Source: an uncultured Clostridia bacterium (GTDB lineage: Bacteria; Bacillota; Clostridia; Oscillospirales; Ruminococcaceae). From it: DNA of 6,020 bases. A model generated the notes under the pieces. That model was not told the origin of the DNA. It saw only the letters and a program-made list of their open reading frames with translations, and searched no databases. Location: the NCBI GenBank assembly GCA_945867255.1, contig CAMBHV010000098.1, positions 1-6,020 on the forward strand, written 5' to 3'. The position numbers and the translations under genes are program-made. Within the stretch, counting starts at the first letter, position 1. Each line of letters opens with the position of its first letter. This document shows, piece after piece, positions 1 to 5,850 of the stretch.

Positions 1-162
1 GCGGGTCTTGGTGCTCTGCGTGCCCTGGCGCTGATTTGCCAGGAAGTTCACCACAGCGGCGTGCATCACTTTTTCGTTCGGCGTCATGCCGAACACGGCG
101 TCGGAAAGCTCGATCGTGGAGACCTTCTTGCCGTTCATATCCAAAACGTCAAATTTTGCCAT
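1..162 (-). CDS. rplD: Large ribosomal subunit protein L4 (uL4), N-terminal part, cut by window edge
   Basis: This is the first 54 codons of ribosomal protein L4, which binds 23S rRNA and lines part of the peptide exit tunnel; in E. coli L4 also represses its own S10 operon. The translation begins MAKFDVLDMNGKKV and continues through VFGMTPNEKVMHAAVVNFLANQRQGTQSTKTR, matching the L4 N-terminal pattern (short beta strands, then VFG..PNE...H.A V...LA..RQGT...KTR). The rest lies beyond position 1. The start is set by an AGGAGG at 171-176, 8 nt upstream of the ATG and abutting the rplC stop, so rplC and rplD are 14 nt apart and probably translationally linked. The position directly after rplC is the standard S10-operon order. 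Identity is very secure; only the truncation is notable. Confidence 0.96.
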   Translation of the reverse strand, partial: MAKFDVLDMNGKKVSTIELSDAVFGMTPNEKVMHAAVVNFLANQRQGTQSTKTR

Positions 163-176
163 GATGCTTTCCTCCT

Positions 177-809
177 TTACGCCTTCACGCTATCGGAGAT
201 GCATACCACACTGCCCTTGGGGCCAGGAATCGCGCCTTTGATAGCGATGAGATTGTTTTCTGCGTCAACTTTGACGACCTTCAGGTTCTGGATGGTAACG
301 CGCTCTGCGCCCAGGTGGCCAGGCAGCTTTTTGCCCTTGAACACACGGCTGGGAGAAGAGCAGGCGCCCATGGAACCAGCGTGACGGGACACAGGGCCCG
401 TGCCGTGGCTCTCACGCAGGCGATGACCGTTCCAGCGCTTGATGGTGCCGGCATAGCCTTTGCCCTTGGAAGTGCCCACAACGTCGATGTGGTCGCCCGC
501 GGCGAACGTGTCAGCCTTAATGATGTCGCCCACGTTCATGCCGCTGATGTCGGCAAGACGGAACTCGCGCAGCGTCTTCTTGGGCGCCACGTCGGCTTTA
601 TCAAAATGGCCTTTGGCGGGCTTCGTTACCTTTTTGGCAGCGATATCGCCAAAACCAAGCTGAACAGCCACATAACCGTCGCTTTCCACCGTTTTCTTCT
701 GCACCACGGTGCAGGGGCCGGCTTCCACGACCGTGACGGGAACGACCTTGCCGCTCTCATCGAAGATCTGCGTCATGCCGATTTTCTTGCCGATGATACC
801 TTTTTGCAT
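177..809 (-). CDS. rplC: Large ribosomal subunit protein L3 (uL3)
   Basis: Ribosomal protein L3 is an early 50S assembly protein whose long central loop reaches toward the peptidyl transferase centre. The 210-aa product has normal family length. It opens with MQKGIIGKKIGMTQIF, carries the mid-protein signature DVVGTSKGKGYAGTIKRW (about residues 109-126), then the extended loop with SHGTGPVSRHAGSMGACSS (134-152) and VFKGKKLPGHLG (156-167), and ends in the C-terminal beta barrel. The E. coli site of glutamine methylation (GSIGQNQTP) reads GSMGACSSP here, so that glutamine is absent, as is common in Gram-positive L3 proteins. The ATG at 807-809 is preceded by AGGAGG at 818-823 with an 8-nt spacer. 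It follows rpsJ after 115 nt and precedes rplD by 14 nt, the usual S10-operon order. Confidence 0.98.
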   Translation of the reverse strand: MQKGIIGKKIGMTQIFDESGKVVPVTVVEAGPCTVVQKKTVESDGYVAVQLGFGDIAAKKVTKPAKGHFDKADVAPKKTLREFRLADISGMNVGDIIKADTFAAGDHIDVVGTSKGKGYAGTIKRWNGHRLRESHGTGPVSRHAGSMGACSSPSRVFKGKKLPGHLGAERVTIQNLKVVKVDAENNLIAIKGAIPGPKGSVVCISDSVKA

Positions 810-924
810 TTGTATTGCCTCCTAATAAGGTTATTGGTTGACAGGCATCTGCCCGCCAACATGACCTCTCCGCTTTTCGCTTCGAAGTTCGAAAGCCCGC
901 TGCATTGTCCTGCCCTTGCAGGAA
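810..924 (-). other. rpsJ-rplC spacer with hairpins
   Basis: This 115-nt gap inside the S10 operon holds no convincing gene. Directly after the rpsJ stop, the transcript can form a perfect 6-bp stem TCCTGC/GCAGGA with loop AAGG (908-923). No T tract follows, so it does not look like an intrinsic terminator. A second imperfect stem, GCTTTCG/CGAAGC with one bulged T and loop AACTT, sits at 879-896. The spacer ends in the rplC ribosome binding site. The hairpins may set mRNA stability or translation between S10 and L3; this is inference. Confidence 0.5.
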
Positions 925-1236
925 TTACAGCTTGATTTCGATCTCAACGCCAGCGGGGAGCTGCAGGCTCGTGAGAGCCTCTACCGTCTTGTTGGACGGC
1001 TTCAGGATGTCGATCAGGCGCTTGTGTGTGCGCATTTCGAACTGTTCGCGGCTGTCCTTATACTTATGAACAGCGCGCAGGATGGTGACAACCTCCTTGT
1101 CGGTGGGAAGCGGGATGGGGCCGGACACACGAGCACCCGTGCGTTTGGCCGTCTCCACGATCTTCTCTGCCGCCGTGTCGATCAGCGCAGCATCGTAGCT
1201 CTTCAGACGGATCCTGATTTTTTCTTTGACTGCCAT
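925..1236 (-). CDS. rpsJ: Small ribosomal subunit protein S10 (uS10 / NusE)
   Basis: S10 is a 30S head protein and, as NusE, partners NusB in transcription antitermination. The 103-aa product is full family length and starts MAVKEKIRIRLKSYDAALID. It contains the hallmark loop region RTGARVSGPIPLPTDKEVVTILRAVHKYKDSREQFEMRTHKRLIDI (about residues 40-85) and the typical end LPAGVEIEIKL. The frame stays open upstream to 1392, but the real start is the ATG at 1234-1236: family alignment begins there and AGGAGG lies at 1245-1250, 8 nt upstream. It is the first gene of the S10 operon, preceded by a long structured leader and followed by rplC and rplD. Regulation is probably through that leader. Confidence 0.98.
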   Translation of the reverse strand: MAVKEKIRIRLKSYDAALIDTAAEKIVETAKRTGARVSGPIPLPTDKEVVTILRAVHKYKDSREQFEMRTHKRLIDILKPSNKTVEALTSLQLPAGVEIEIKL

Positions 1237-1320
1237 TGTTTTCGCCTCCTGTAAAATTTTGCGTGGGGCGGTTCGATGAATACTGAACACTGCGCCGGGT
1301 GTCTCACGCCTTTGCAGTAG

Positions 1321-1353
1321 AAAAACCGGTGAACCGCTGTGCAGTTCCCCCGG
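1321..1353 (-). terminator. Terminator-like hairpin B in the S10 leader
   Basis: In transcript order: CCGG (1353-1350), internal GG, GAACTG (1347-1342), loop CACAG, CGGTTC (1336-1331), A, CCGG (1329-1326), then TTTTT (1325-1321). This gives ten pairs, one of them U-G, with a 2x1 internal loop and an immediate T5 tract. It sits 84 nt before the rpsJ ATG and would stop transcription entering the operon. Its 5' arm overlaps helix P2, so antitermination by alternative pairing is possible. Confidence 0.5.
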
Positions 1354-1467
1354 AGCACCTTCTGGCAAAGTACACAGACATTGGTTCGCCAAGACAAGTC
1401 ATTGGTGAACATATCCCTTTGCATCCAGTATTCTTTCGCCCGGTTCTTGATCGGACATACTCAGCGG

Positions 1468-1490
1468 AAAAACCGGCGCACACAGCGCCG
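1468..1490 (-). terminator. Terminator-like hairpin A in the S10 leader
   Basis: A perfect all-GC 6-bp stem CGGCGC/GCGCCG (1485-1490 with 1474-1479) with loop TGTGT is followed, after one G, by TTTTT (1468-1472) in the direction of rpsJ. The stem is short but GC-rich. Its 3' arm can instead pair with AACCGGGCG at 1437-1445 (eight pairs with one bulged G), a possible antiterminator. Confidence 0.42.
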
Positions 1491-1516
1491 CAACCTCCCG
1501 CGTCAACGCATATCGA

Positions 1517-1542
1517 GCCCTGCGGAATGCAGGGCATTCGCA
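1517..1542 (-). repeat. Inverted-repeat element with two mutually exclusive hairpins
   Basis: In transcript order, TGCGAATGC can pair with GCATTCCGCA around a CCT loop (nine pairs with one bulge). Alternatively, GCCCTGC (1535-1529) can pair perfectly with GCAGGGC (1523-1517) around ATTCC. The two share bases and cannot coexist. No T tract follows on either strand, so this is not a terminator. It lies within a few nucleotides of the predicted 5' end of the S10 transcript. Confidence 0.6.
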
Positions 1543-1553
1543 GTCGCCTAATT

Positions 1554-1582
1554 ATGATACCAAAAGTCCCTGCAAAATGCAA
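1554..1582 (-). promoter_or_regulatory. Candidate sigma-A promoter for the S10 operon
   Basis: TTGCAT (1577-1582, weak -35) and TATCAT (1554-1559, five of six -10 bases) are separated by exactly 17 nt, and a TG one base upstream of the -10 makes it an extended -10. The start would fall near 1547-1549. It is the best promoter match found upstream of rpsJ, but it lies within the inverted repeat at the end of the preceding gene, so part of the match may be shared sequence. Confidence 0.45.
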
Positions 1583-1592
1583 GGGCTTTTGG
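1559..1592 (-). terminator. Inverted repeat / probable terminator after the membrane-protein gene
   Basis: ACCAAAAGCCCTTGCA and TGCAGGGACTTTTGGT form a 16-position stem (14 Watson-Crick pairs, one wobble, one A-C mismatch) around a TTT loop, 8 nt after the stop codon. The A-rich 5' arm and T-rich 3' arm give the AAAAG...CTTTT form seen in bidirectional intrinsic terminators. No further T run follows on the minus strand. On the plus strand the DNA beyond it is T-rich, but no plus-strand gene enters here. Confidence 0.6.
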
Positions 1593-1600
1593 TAAATTTC

Positions 1601-3196
1601 TCATTTTTTATTATTTTCTACGTTTTGCATGTTTTCAGATTTTTTCTCCGAGATATTTTGTGAATGTTGTGCACTTTCTTGCGTGTTTCCATGCCGCGCA
1701 AGAACATTTCCAAATGCGGCAAGGCCCGCTGCTGCGGTAATCCAATACAATGGCCATTGGTTCACCAATTGCCTGTGGTTGGATTCCCACATCAACATGA
1801 ACAGGTAAAAGCCCGCCATTGCTGCAAATGGCGCGCAAACAGTCGGTATGCCCCTTGCACGCACAAGTGCTAACGCCCCTGCGACTGCCAGAATATAAAA
1901 AGACAGATACACACATTGGGCTGCGTTATTAAATAATCCGAAGTATTTGCCATCCTCCAGGATGAGCGAATATACGAAATGGCCCGGCTGAAGCGGCCCT
2001 CGGGAAAGCGAATAATAAATTTCGCCATTTCCCGCCCCGAATGTGCGCGCCGTTTTGCGCATCAAAAAACCGACCATGCCGGGCACGCCTTTTTCTTCGA
2101 TGCGCGCGCGTATCGTCTGCATTGCATATTCCTGCCGCTCTTCTTTTGTCTGGCGGTACATGATCTCCCGTTCATCCGGTATGCTATAGGCGCCATCCGG
2201 CTCGCCAAGGCCCATCATCACCCAAAATGACGTGGGCATTTCCGCTGTCTGGCGCAGCTGCGGGGTGATGATGCCACTTTGGGCATACACCAGGTTTGCC
2301 GTGCCATATACAAAAGCGAACCCAAACCCCAGCACAGCCAGCGCCGCCAGCATACGCCGCCAGGGAAGGCACACGAGCGCTTCACAACACAGCGCAATCA
2401 GAACCACCGCAACCGATCCTTTGATCTGGTACCCTGCACCCAGGCATATGCCGCAGCCTCCCCAGGCTGCAAGTCGGGCAGGCCAGCGCGCAGCACCGCG
2501 GCCCATCTGCCACAAAAGCAGCGCAGCCGGCGCGGCCCATATGGACAATGTATCGGTATATGCCACACTGGATTGAAAGTATATCGGCACAAACAGGGCA
2601 TACAACGGTAAAAAGGCCAAAGCTGCACGTGCCCCAAATGCTTTGTCTAAATACGCAAAGCTGCATACCGCCGCCATCGCAAAACTGAGATGTCCCAGGC
2701 ACACCATACCTGTATACCACTGCCCACCAAACCCCAGCGCCGTGAGAAAGCGAAAAAACAACGCCAGTGCAAAAAATATGCCCCGGTTATTGGGCCAGTG
2801 ATTCAAATACCATTGATATTGCTCGGCAAAAGCTGCGCAATTTCCCTGCTGGGCATACAGCAAAGCACCATTGACTACACTGCCATAATCATCCGTCAAA
2901 GTTTGGCGCGTAGCTAAGCCCACTAAGAACTGAACTGCACCTACGCAAACCACAACAATCGCAAGCAGTTTCCAGCGCTGACGTATCAGCACATCCATCC
3001 ATCCAGTGCGCTGTGCCATTCCCCACGCTATCAGCAAAACACTTAACCACACAATCAAAAGTGCTCCCTGAACCAACGGAGAAAATGCAAACGCCGTATT
3101 CCAAAAGAAAGCGATGGCAAAAATCCAGATCAGACACGCGCAACAAAGCACAAGCCCCGCTTTGCACACAATCTCTCTGCCGCGTTGTTCGCGCAT
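1601..3196 (-). CDS. Polytopic membrane protein, probable GT-C-type glycosyltransferase
   Basis: This 531-aa protein has about twelve predicted membrane spans (roughly residues 11-33, 43-60, 76-95, 140-155, 160-182, 188-209, 216-231, 262-278, 282-302, 421-446, 452-470, 480-497) and a hydrophilic, Asn/Ser/Lys-rich tail. GT-C enzymes move sugars from polyprenyl-phosphate donors and keep acidic residues in an early outside loop; here DDYG at 102-105 follows the third span. YTDTL (213-217) and WESNHR (470-475) resemble motifs of Gram-positive PMT/GT39-like proteins. Donor and acceptor are unknown. The frame extends to a GTG at 3205, but AGGAG at 3205-3209 overlaps that codon, so the ATG at 3194-3196 (8-nt spacer) is chosen. 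It begins 39 nt after rqcH, so co-transcription is likely. A non-enzymatic membrane role remains possible. Confidence 0.7.
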   Translation of the reverse strand: MREQRGREIVCKAGLVLCCACLIWIFAIAFFWNTAFAFSPLVQGALLIVWLSVLLIAWGMAQRTGWMDVLIRQRWKLLAIVVVCVGAVQFLVGLATRQTLTDDYGSVVNGALLYAQQGNCAAFAEQYQWYLNHWPNNRGIFFALALFFRFLTALGFGGQWYTGMVCLGHLSFAMAAVCSFAYLDKAFGARAALAFLPLYALFVPIYFQSSVAYTDTLSIWAAPAALLLWQMGRGAARWPARLAAWGGCGICLGAGYQIKGSVAVVLIALCCEALVCLPWRRMLAALAVLGFGFAFVYGTANLVYAQSGIITPQLRQTAEMPTSFWVMMGLGEPDGAYSIPDEREIMYRQTKEERQEYAMQTIRARIEEKGVPGMVGFLMRKTARTFGAGNGEIYYSLSRGPLQPGHFVYSLILEDGKYFGLFNNAAQCVYLSFYILAVAGALALVRARGIPTVCAPFAAMAGFYLFMLMWESNHRQLVNQWPLYWITAAAGLAAFGNVLARHGNTQESAQHSQNISEKKSENMQNVENNKK

Positions 3197-3235
3197 GTTG
3201 ATCACTCCTGTTCATTTGCGAATTTCAAGATACCC

Positions 3236-4978
3236 TTACTTCTCCAGCAACTGCCCGGCCAACACCGCGTCTGGCGTTACATATGCCGTTTCATACACAT
3301 CATACAACACCATACCAGGCCGAAGGTCACCTGTCTTGCGAATATTTTTTACAAATGTATAATCCACAGGAACCTTAGCCCCTCCGTTTTGGCTGGAATG
3401 GTAAGCCGCCAACATAGCCGCCTGTGTCTTGGTAAGGTTCGGCACATCTTTTCCCTCACACAGCACCACCACATGGCTACCGGGAGCATTTTTCACATGG
3501 AACCACACATCGCGTCCACGTGCGGTTTTCAGAGTAAGGCGCTCATTTTGCACATTGTTGCGCCCCACCAGGATGGCGAACCCTTCGGAAGATCGATAGC
3601 GAATAAAATCTGCCGGCTTTTGCTTTTTTTCCTTCTGACGGGAATGTTTCAAATAGCCGCCTGCACGCAGCTCCGCACGAATCTCTGCCAGTGCAGCCTC
3701 TCCTTCTGCCTGGCCCACCTCATATAATACCGTTTCGAGATAGGCAATCTCGGCTTCAGATGCCTCAATCAGCTGGCACAGCATTTTAGCCGCTGTCTGC
3801 TTTTTCTTATATTCTTTAAAATACTTTTGTGCGTTGGCAGTAGGCGAAAGGCGTATATCCAGCGGAATATTCTCTGTTTGGCCTGTGTAGTAATTGGTCA
3901 CGGTAGCTGTTTTATCACCTTTGTGCAACGCCCACAGGTTAGCCATCAACAGCTCGCCCCATATACGCAGGTGATCGCTTTGTTCACTTTCCTCCTGTTC
4001 TGCACGCCGGGCAGCAAGCTTCCTCTGCGCACGTTCATACAGATTCTTCACTGTCTTGGCAAGGTCTTTCGAACGCTGCCGCAGCCGTTCAGCCTTATCT
4101 TTCGCGGCATAATACCCTTCCAGAAGTTCCGAACAGCTGGAATACGGCACAAGTGTGCACGACTGGCCATACTGCCTAAGTGAAACAAAAGAGAACTCCA
4201 CCGGCTTTCCCTCGGCATTCACCACAGCCGTAGGTTGTCCGCCAGAGCGCCATGCGGCCTGAATTTCTTCCAGTACTTCGATAAGCGCCATTTGCTGGGC
4301 GGGAGACATGGAAATCCCGTACACGTCTTCTGTTCCGAATGCGCGAAAAGCAGCTTCCCGGCACACCGCCGGCCCGCATCCACCTGTTGTTTTCATCAGC
4401 GCATCTGCCACAGGCATATCTTTTTCCGTGCACAACGCACAAAGGCGTTCGGGCTCAACTTCTAAAAATAAAGGCCTGTCCGGGCGAGGAGGAAGCGTAT
4501 AGGGAAGGCCTGGCAAAAGCTGCCGAACCGCGCTTGCCTCAAAGTCCACCCGTTTGAGTGCATCCAGAATCTTCCCTTCCTGCACCAACACAATGTTAGA
4601 ATACCTGCCCATCAGCTCCGCCGCAAGGGTGTTACACACGCTGTCCCCCATTTCATTGGTGCAGGCGAAATCGAAGAACACAATGCGTTCACCAGGGATC
4701 ATACGGATATCCGCAAGCCGCCCTCCCGAAAAATGCTTACGCAGAAGCATACAAAAAGACGGCGGGGTTACCGGGTTTTCAAATGTCTCTTCTGTCAGGC
4801 ACACACGGGCCGAACCACTGCGCGCCGAAATAAGCAAACGATGGTTTTCCGTGCGAGTACGCAGGTGTAGCACCACTTCGTCCCGGGTAGGTTCAAAAAT
4901 TTTATCAATGCGCGCGTCCGCCAGTACATTCCTCAATTCACGCGCTGTTAACTCCAATAATGCGGCGTCCAATGCCAT
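3236..4978 (-). CDS. rqcH: NFACT family ribosome quality-control factor RqcH (FbpA / Rqc2 homolog)
   Basis: RqcH binds stalled 50S subunits carrying peptidyl-tRNA and directs C-terminal alanine tailing for degradation; older annotation calls the family fibronectin-binding. At 580 aa it is full length. The N-terminal NFACT domain shows KIFEP (26-30), FENPVTPPSFCMLLRKH (66-82), NEMGD (108-112) and ELMGRYSNIVLV (121-132). A charged helical, probably coiled-coil, stretch runs about 285-435. The NFACT-R domain (about 457-570) carries VGRNNVQNERLT (471-482), DVWFHVKNAPGSHVVV (490-505), AAYHSS (524-529) and VPVDYTFVK (536-544). By gapless alignment from memory to Bacillus RqcH, the Asp97-Arg98 pair needed for tailing is Glu97-Arg98 here. 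AAGGAG at 4989-4994 lies 10 nt before the ATG. It follows the nif3-like gene after 116 nt and is followed 39 nt later by the membrane-protein gene. Confidence 0.95.
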   Translation of the reverse strand: MALDAALLELTARELRNVLADARIDKIFEPTRDEVVLHLRTRTENHRLLISARSGSARVCLTEETFENPVTPPSFCMLLRKHFSGGRLADIRMIPGERIVFFDFACTNEMGDSVCNTLAAELMGRYSNIVLVQEGKILDALKRVDFEASAVRQLLPGLPYTLPPRPDRPLFLEVEPERLCALCTEKDMPVADALMKTTGGCGPAVCREAAFRAFGTEDVYGISMSPAQQMALIEVLEEIQAAWRSGGQPTAVVNAEGKPVEFSFVSLRQYGQSCTLVPYSSCSELLEGYYAAKDKAERLRQRSKDLAKTVKNLYERAQRKLAARRAEQEESEQSDHLRIWGELLMANLWALHKGDKTATVTNYYTGQTENIPLDIRLSPTANAQKYFKEYKKKQTAAKMLCQLIEASEAEIAYLETVLYEVGQAEGEAALAEIRAELRAGGYLKHSRQKEKKQKPADFIRYRSSEGFAILVGRNNVQNERLTLKTARGRDVWFHVKNAPGSHVVVLCEGKDVPNLTKTQAAMLAAYHSSQNGGAKVPVDYTFVKNIRKTGDLRPGMVLYDVYETAYVTPDAVLAGQLLEK

Positions 4979-5094
4979 AGAAAAGGGTCTCCTTTATTTA
5001 AATGCTCTGCTCTTATTTTCGGCACAAAGGCCATTGCCTTGCCCATTGCCTGAGAAAACCTCTTGTTTTCAAAGCACACAGCACCTTGCAGGGC
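4979..5094 (-). other. nif3-rqcH spacer with a hairpin over the rqcH ribosome binding site
   Basis: This 116-nt gap holds no gene and no convincing promoter or terminator. It contains an AT-rich hairpin GAAAAC/GTTTTC (5054-5070), a direct repeat GGCAATGG (minus strand, 5043-5050 and 5031-5038, 12-nt period), and a 5-bp stem AAAGG/CCTTT with loop AGAC (4982-4995) that covers most of the rqcH Shine-Dalgarno sequence. Read-through from nif3 into rqcH is the simplest model. Confidence 0.45.
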
Positions 5095-5850
5095 TTATAG
5101 TGTGACAAAGGGTTCTGTATTTGTTTCGCTTTCCAGCACGGAAAGCCCCGGAAAAGCGACACGCAAATTTTGTGCCAAAGCGGGCACAATCACACGCTCT
5201 GTAGCGTGATGTGTACTCACCACACAGGTAAGCCCTGCCTGCAGTGCATCCAGCGCATGGTGGTGGCCCATTTCCCCTGTGACAAACGCATCACAGCCCG
5301 CTGCTTTTGCCTCAACCCACAGCTCATTGCCCGCACCAGAGATCACGCCTACATTGCGCACCGGCATTCCCGCATCCACCAAACGCACAGTAGCTCCCAA
5401 CGCCTTCTGCACGTGGGCAGCCAACTCGCGTGCTGTCATGCTGTGCGGCAAAACACCTTTGCGGCAATAGCTGCCGCAGGCGCTTACTTCACACAACCCT
5501 AGTGTTGCAGCCAGCACATCGCTCACTCCGCCTGGTGCCACATCGAGATTAGTATGTGCACATATAGCCGAAATGCCATATTGGGCAAGAAGATAGGGCG
5601 CAGTGCCCGGCTCAAGCGTTTTGAGGGGAGAAAAAATCACCGGATGGTGGCTTATCACCGCCCCACACCCGCGCGAATGTGCCTCATGTACTACCTGGGG
5701 CGTGATGTCCAATGTACACAGCACACGGGAAAAGGGCGATGCTCCGTCTACCAATACACCTACATTGTCCCAGCTTTCTGCCGTGTTCCAAGGGGCCCAT
5801 GCTCCAAGTGCCTCGGCCAACTGCCGGGCTGTCAGCTTCGTGTCGTTCAT
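5095..5850 (-). CDS. Nif3/YbgI-family dinuclear metal centre protein
   Basis: Members form hexameric toroids with a two-metal site in each subunit. The biochemical role is unsettled; GTP cyclohydrolase I type 2 is a common annotation label. The five expected ligands are visible: His68-His69 in SHHP, Asp103 in HTNLDVAPGG, and His214 and Glu218 in THHATE; VTGEMGHHHALDA (190-202) is a further family signature. At 251 aa it is the short form, similar to E. coli YbgI and lacking the PII/CutA-like insertion found in the roughly 370-aa Bacillus YqfO. Its ATG overlaps the upstream stop as ATGA, with AGGAGG at 5858-5863 inside the upstream coding region, so translation is probably coupled. The trmK-nif3 pairing is widespread in Firmicutes. 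Confidence 0.93.
   Translation of the reverse strand: MNDTKLTARQLAEALGAWAPWNTAESWDNVGVLVDGASPFSRVLCTLDITPQVVHEAHSRGCGAVISHHPVIFSPLKTLEPGTAPYLLAQYGISAICAHTNLDVAPGGVSDVLAATLGLCEVSACGSYCRKGVLPHSMTARELAAHVQKALGATVRLVDAGMPVRNVGVISGAGNELWVEAKAAGCDAFVTGEMGHHHALDALQAGLTCVVSTHHATERVIVPALAQNLRVAFPGLSVLESETNTEPFVTL

Larger units (their letters stand above)
1237..1548 (-). promoter_or_regulatory. Long structured 5' leader of the S10 operon, candidate attenuator
   Basis: About 310 nt separate the predicted transcription start (near 1547-1549) from the rpsJ ATG. No coding signal is convincing here. Reading toward rpsJ, the leader holds a 5' element with two competing hairpins (1517-1542), terminator-like hairpin A (1468-1490), a long-range helix P1 (1421-1433 with 1278-1290), helix P3 (1417-1422 with 1365-1370) enclosing a hairpin at 1384-1410, helix P2 (1349-1357 with 1291-1299), terminator-like hairpin B (1321-1353) and the ribosome binding site. 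P2 and hairpin B share bases, so only one can form. In E. coli an S10 leader is controlled by L4; I see no resemblance to that leader. The structures are read by eye and individually could be chance; that the region is a regulatory leader is more secure than any one helix. Confidence 0.55.

Noticed and set aside
838..866. Perfect TTGACA at 838-843 on the plus strand
   Set aside because: No -10-like hexamer follows at 16-18 nt and no plus-strand gene lies downstream.
315..935. 206-codon plus-strand frame opposite rplC
   Set aside because: It is antisense to a certain ribosomal gene, with no recognisable protein features or ribosome binding site.
1237..1392. N-terminal extension of S10 by 52 residues
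   Set aside because: S10 family proteins begin at MAVKEKIRIRLK, and the strong AGGAGG sits 8 nt before that ATG.
1384..1410. Using the GTTCACCAA/TTGGCGAAC hairpin as proof of minus-strand RNA structure
   Set aside because: It has an A-C mismatch on the minus strand but a wobble on the plus strand, so this single hairpin pairs slightly better in the opposite orientation.
1203..1424. 73-codon minus-strand frame in the leader, overlapping rpsJ, as a leader peptide
   Set aside because: No ribosome binding site of the quality seen elsewhere, composition unlike a gene, and it overlaps the rpsJ start in another frame.
1237..1548. T-box, tRNA, 6S RNA or SRP RNA in the leader region
   Set aside because: No T-box consensus, cloverleaf, or recognisable 6S or SRP signature was found on either strand by eye.
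1304..1582. 92-codon minus-strand frame in the leader, rich in Cys and Gly
   Set aside because: It would start at a TTG inside the inverted repeat with no ribosome binding site; plus-strand frames are open here too, typical of GC-rich noncoding DNA.
3197..3205. GTG start at 3205 for the membrane protein
   Set aside because: The AGGAG site overlaps the GTG itself, so it can only serve the ATG at 3194-3196.
4554..5105. 183-codon plus-strand frame opposite the rqcH N-terminus
   Set aside because: Low-complexity Ser/Arg-rich translation mirroring the codon use of rqcH; no independent evidence of coding.
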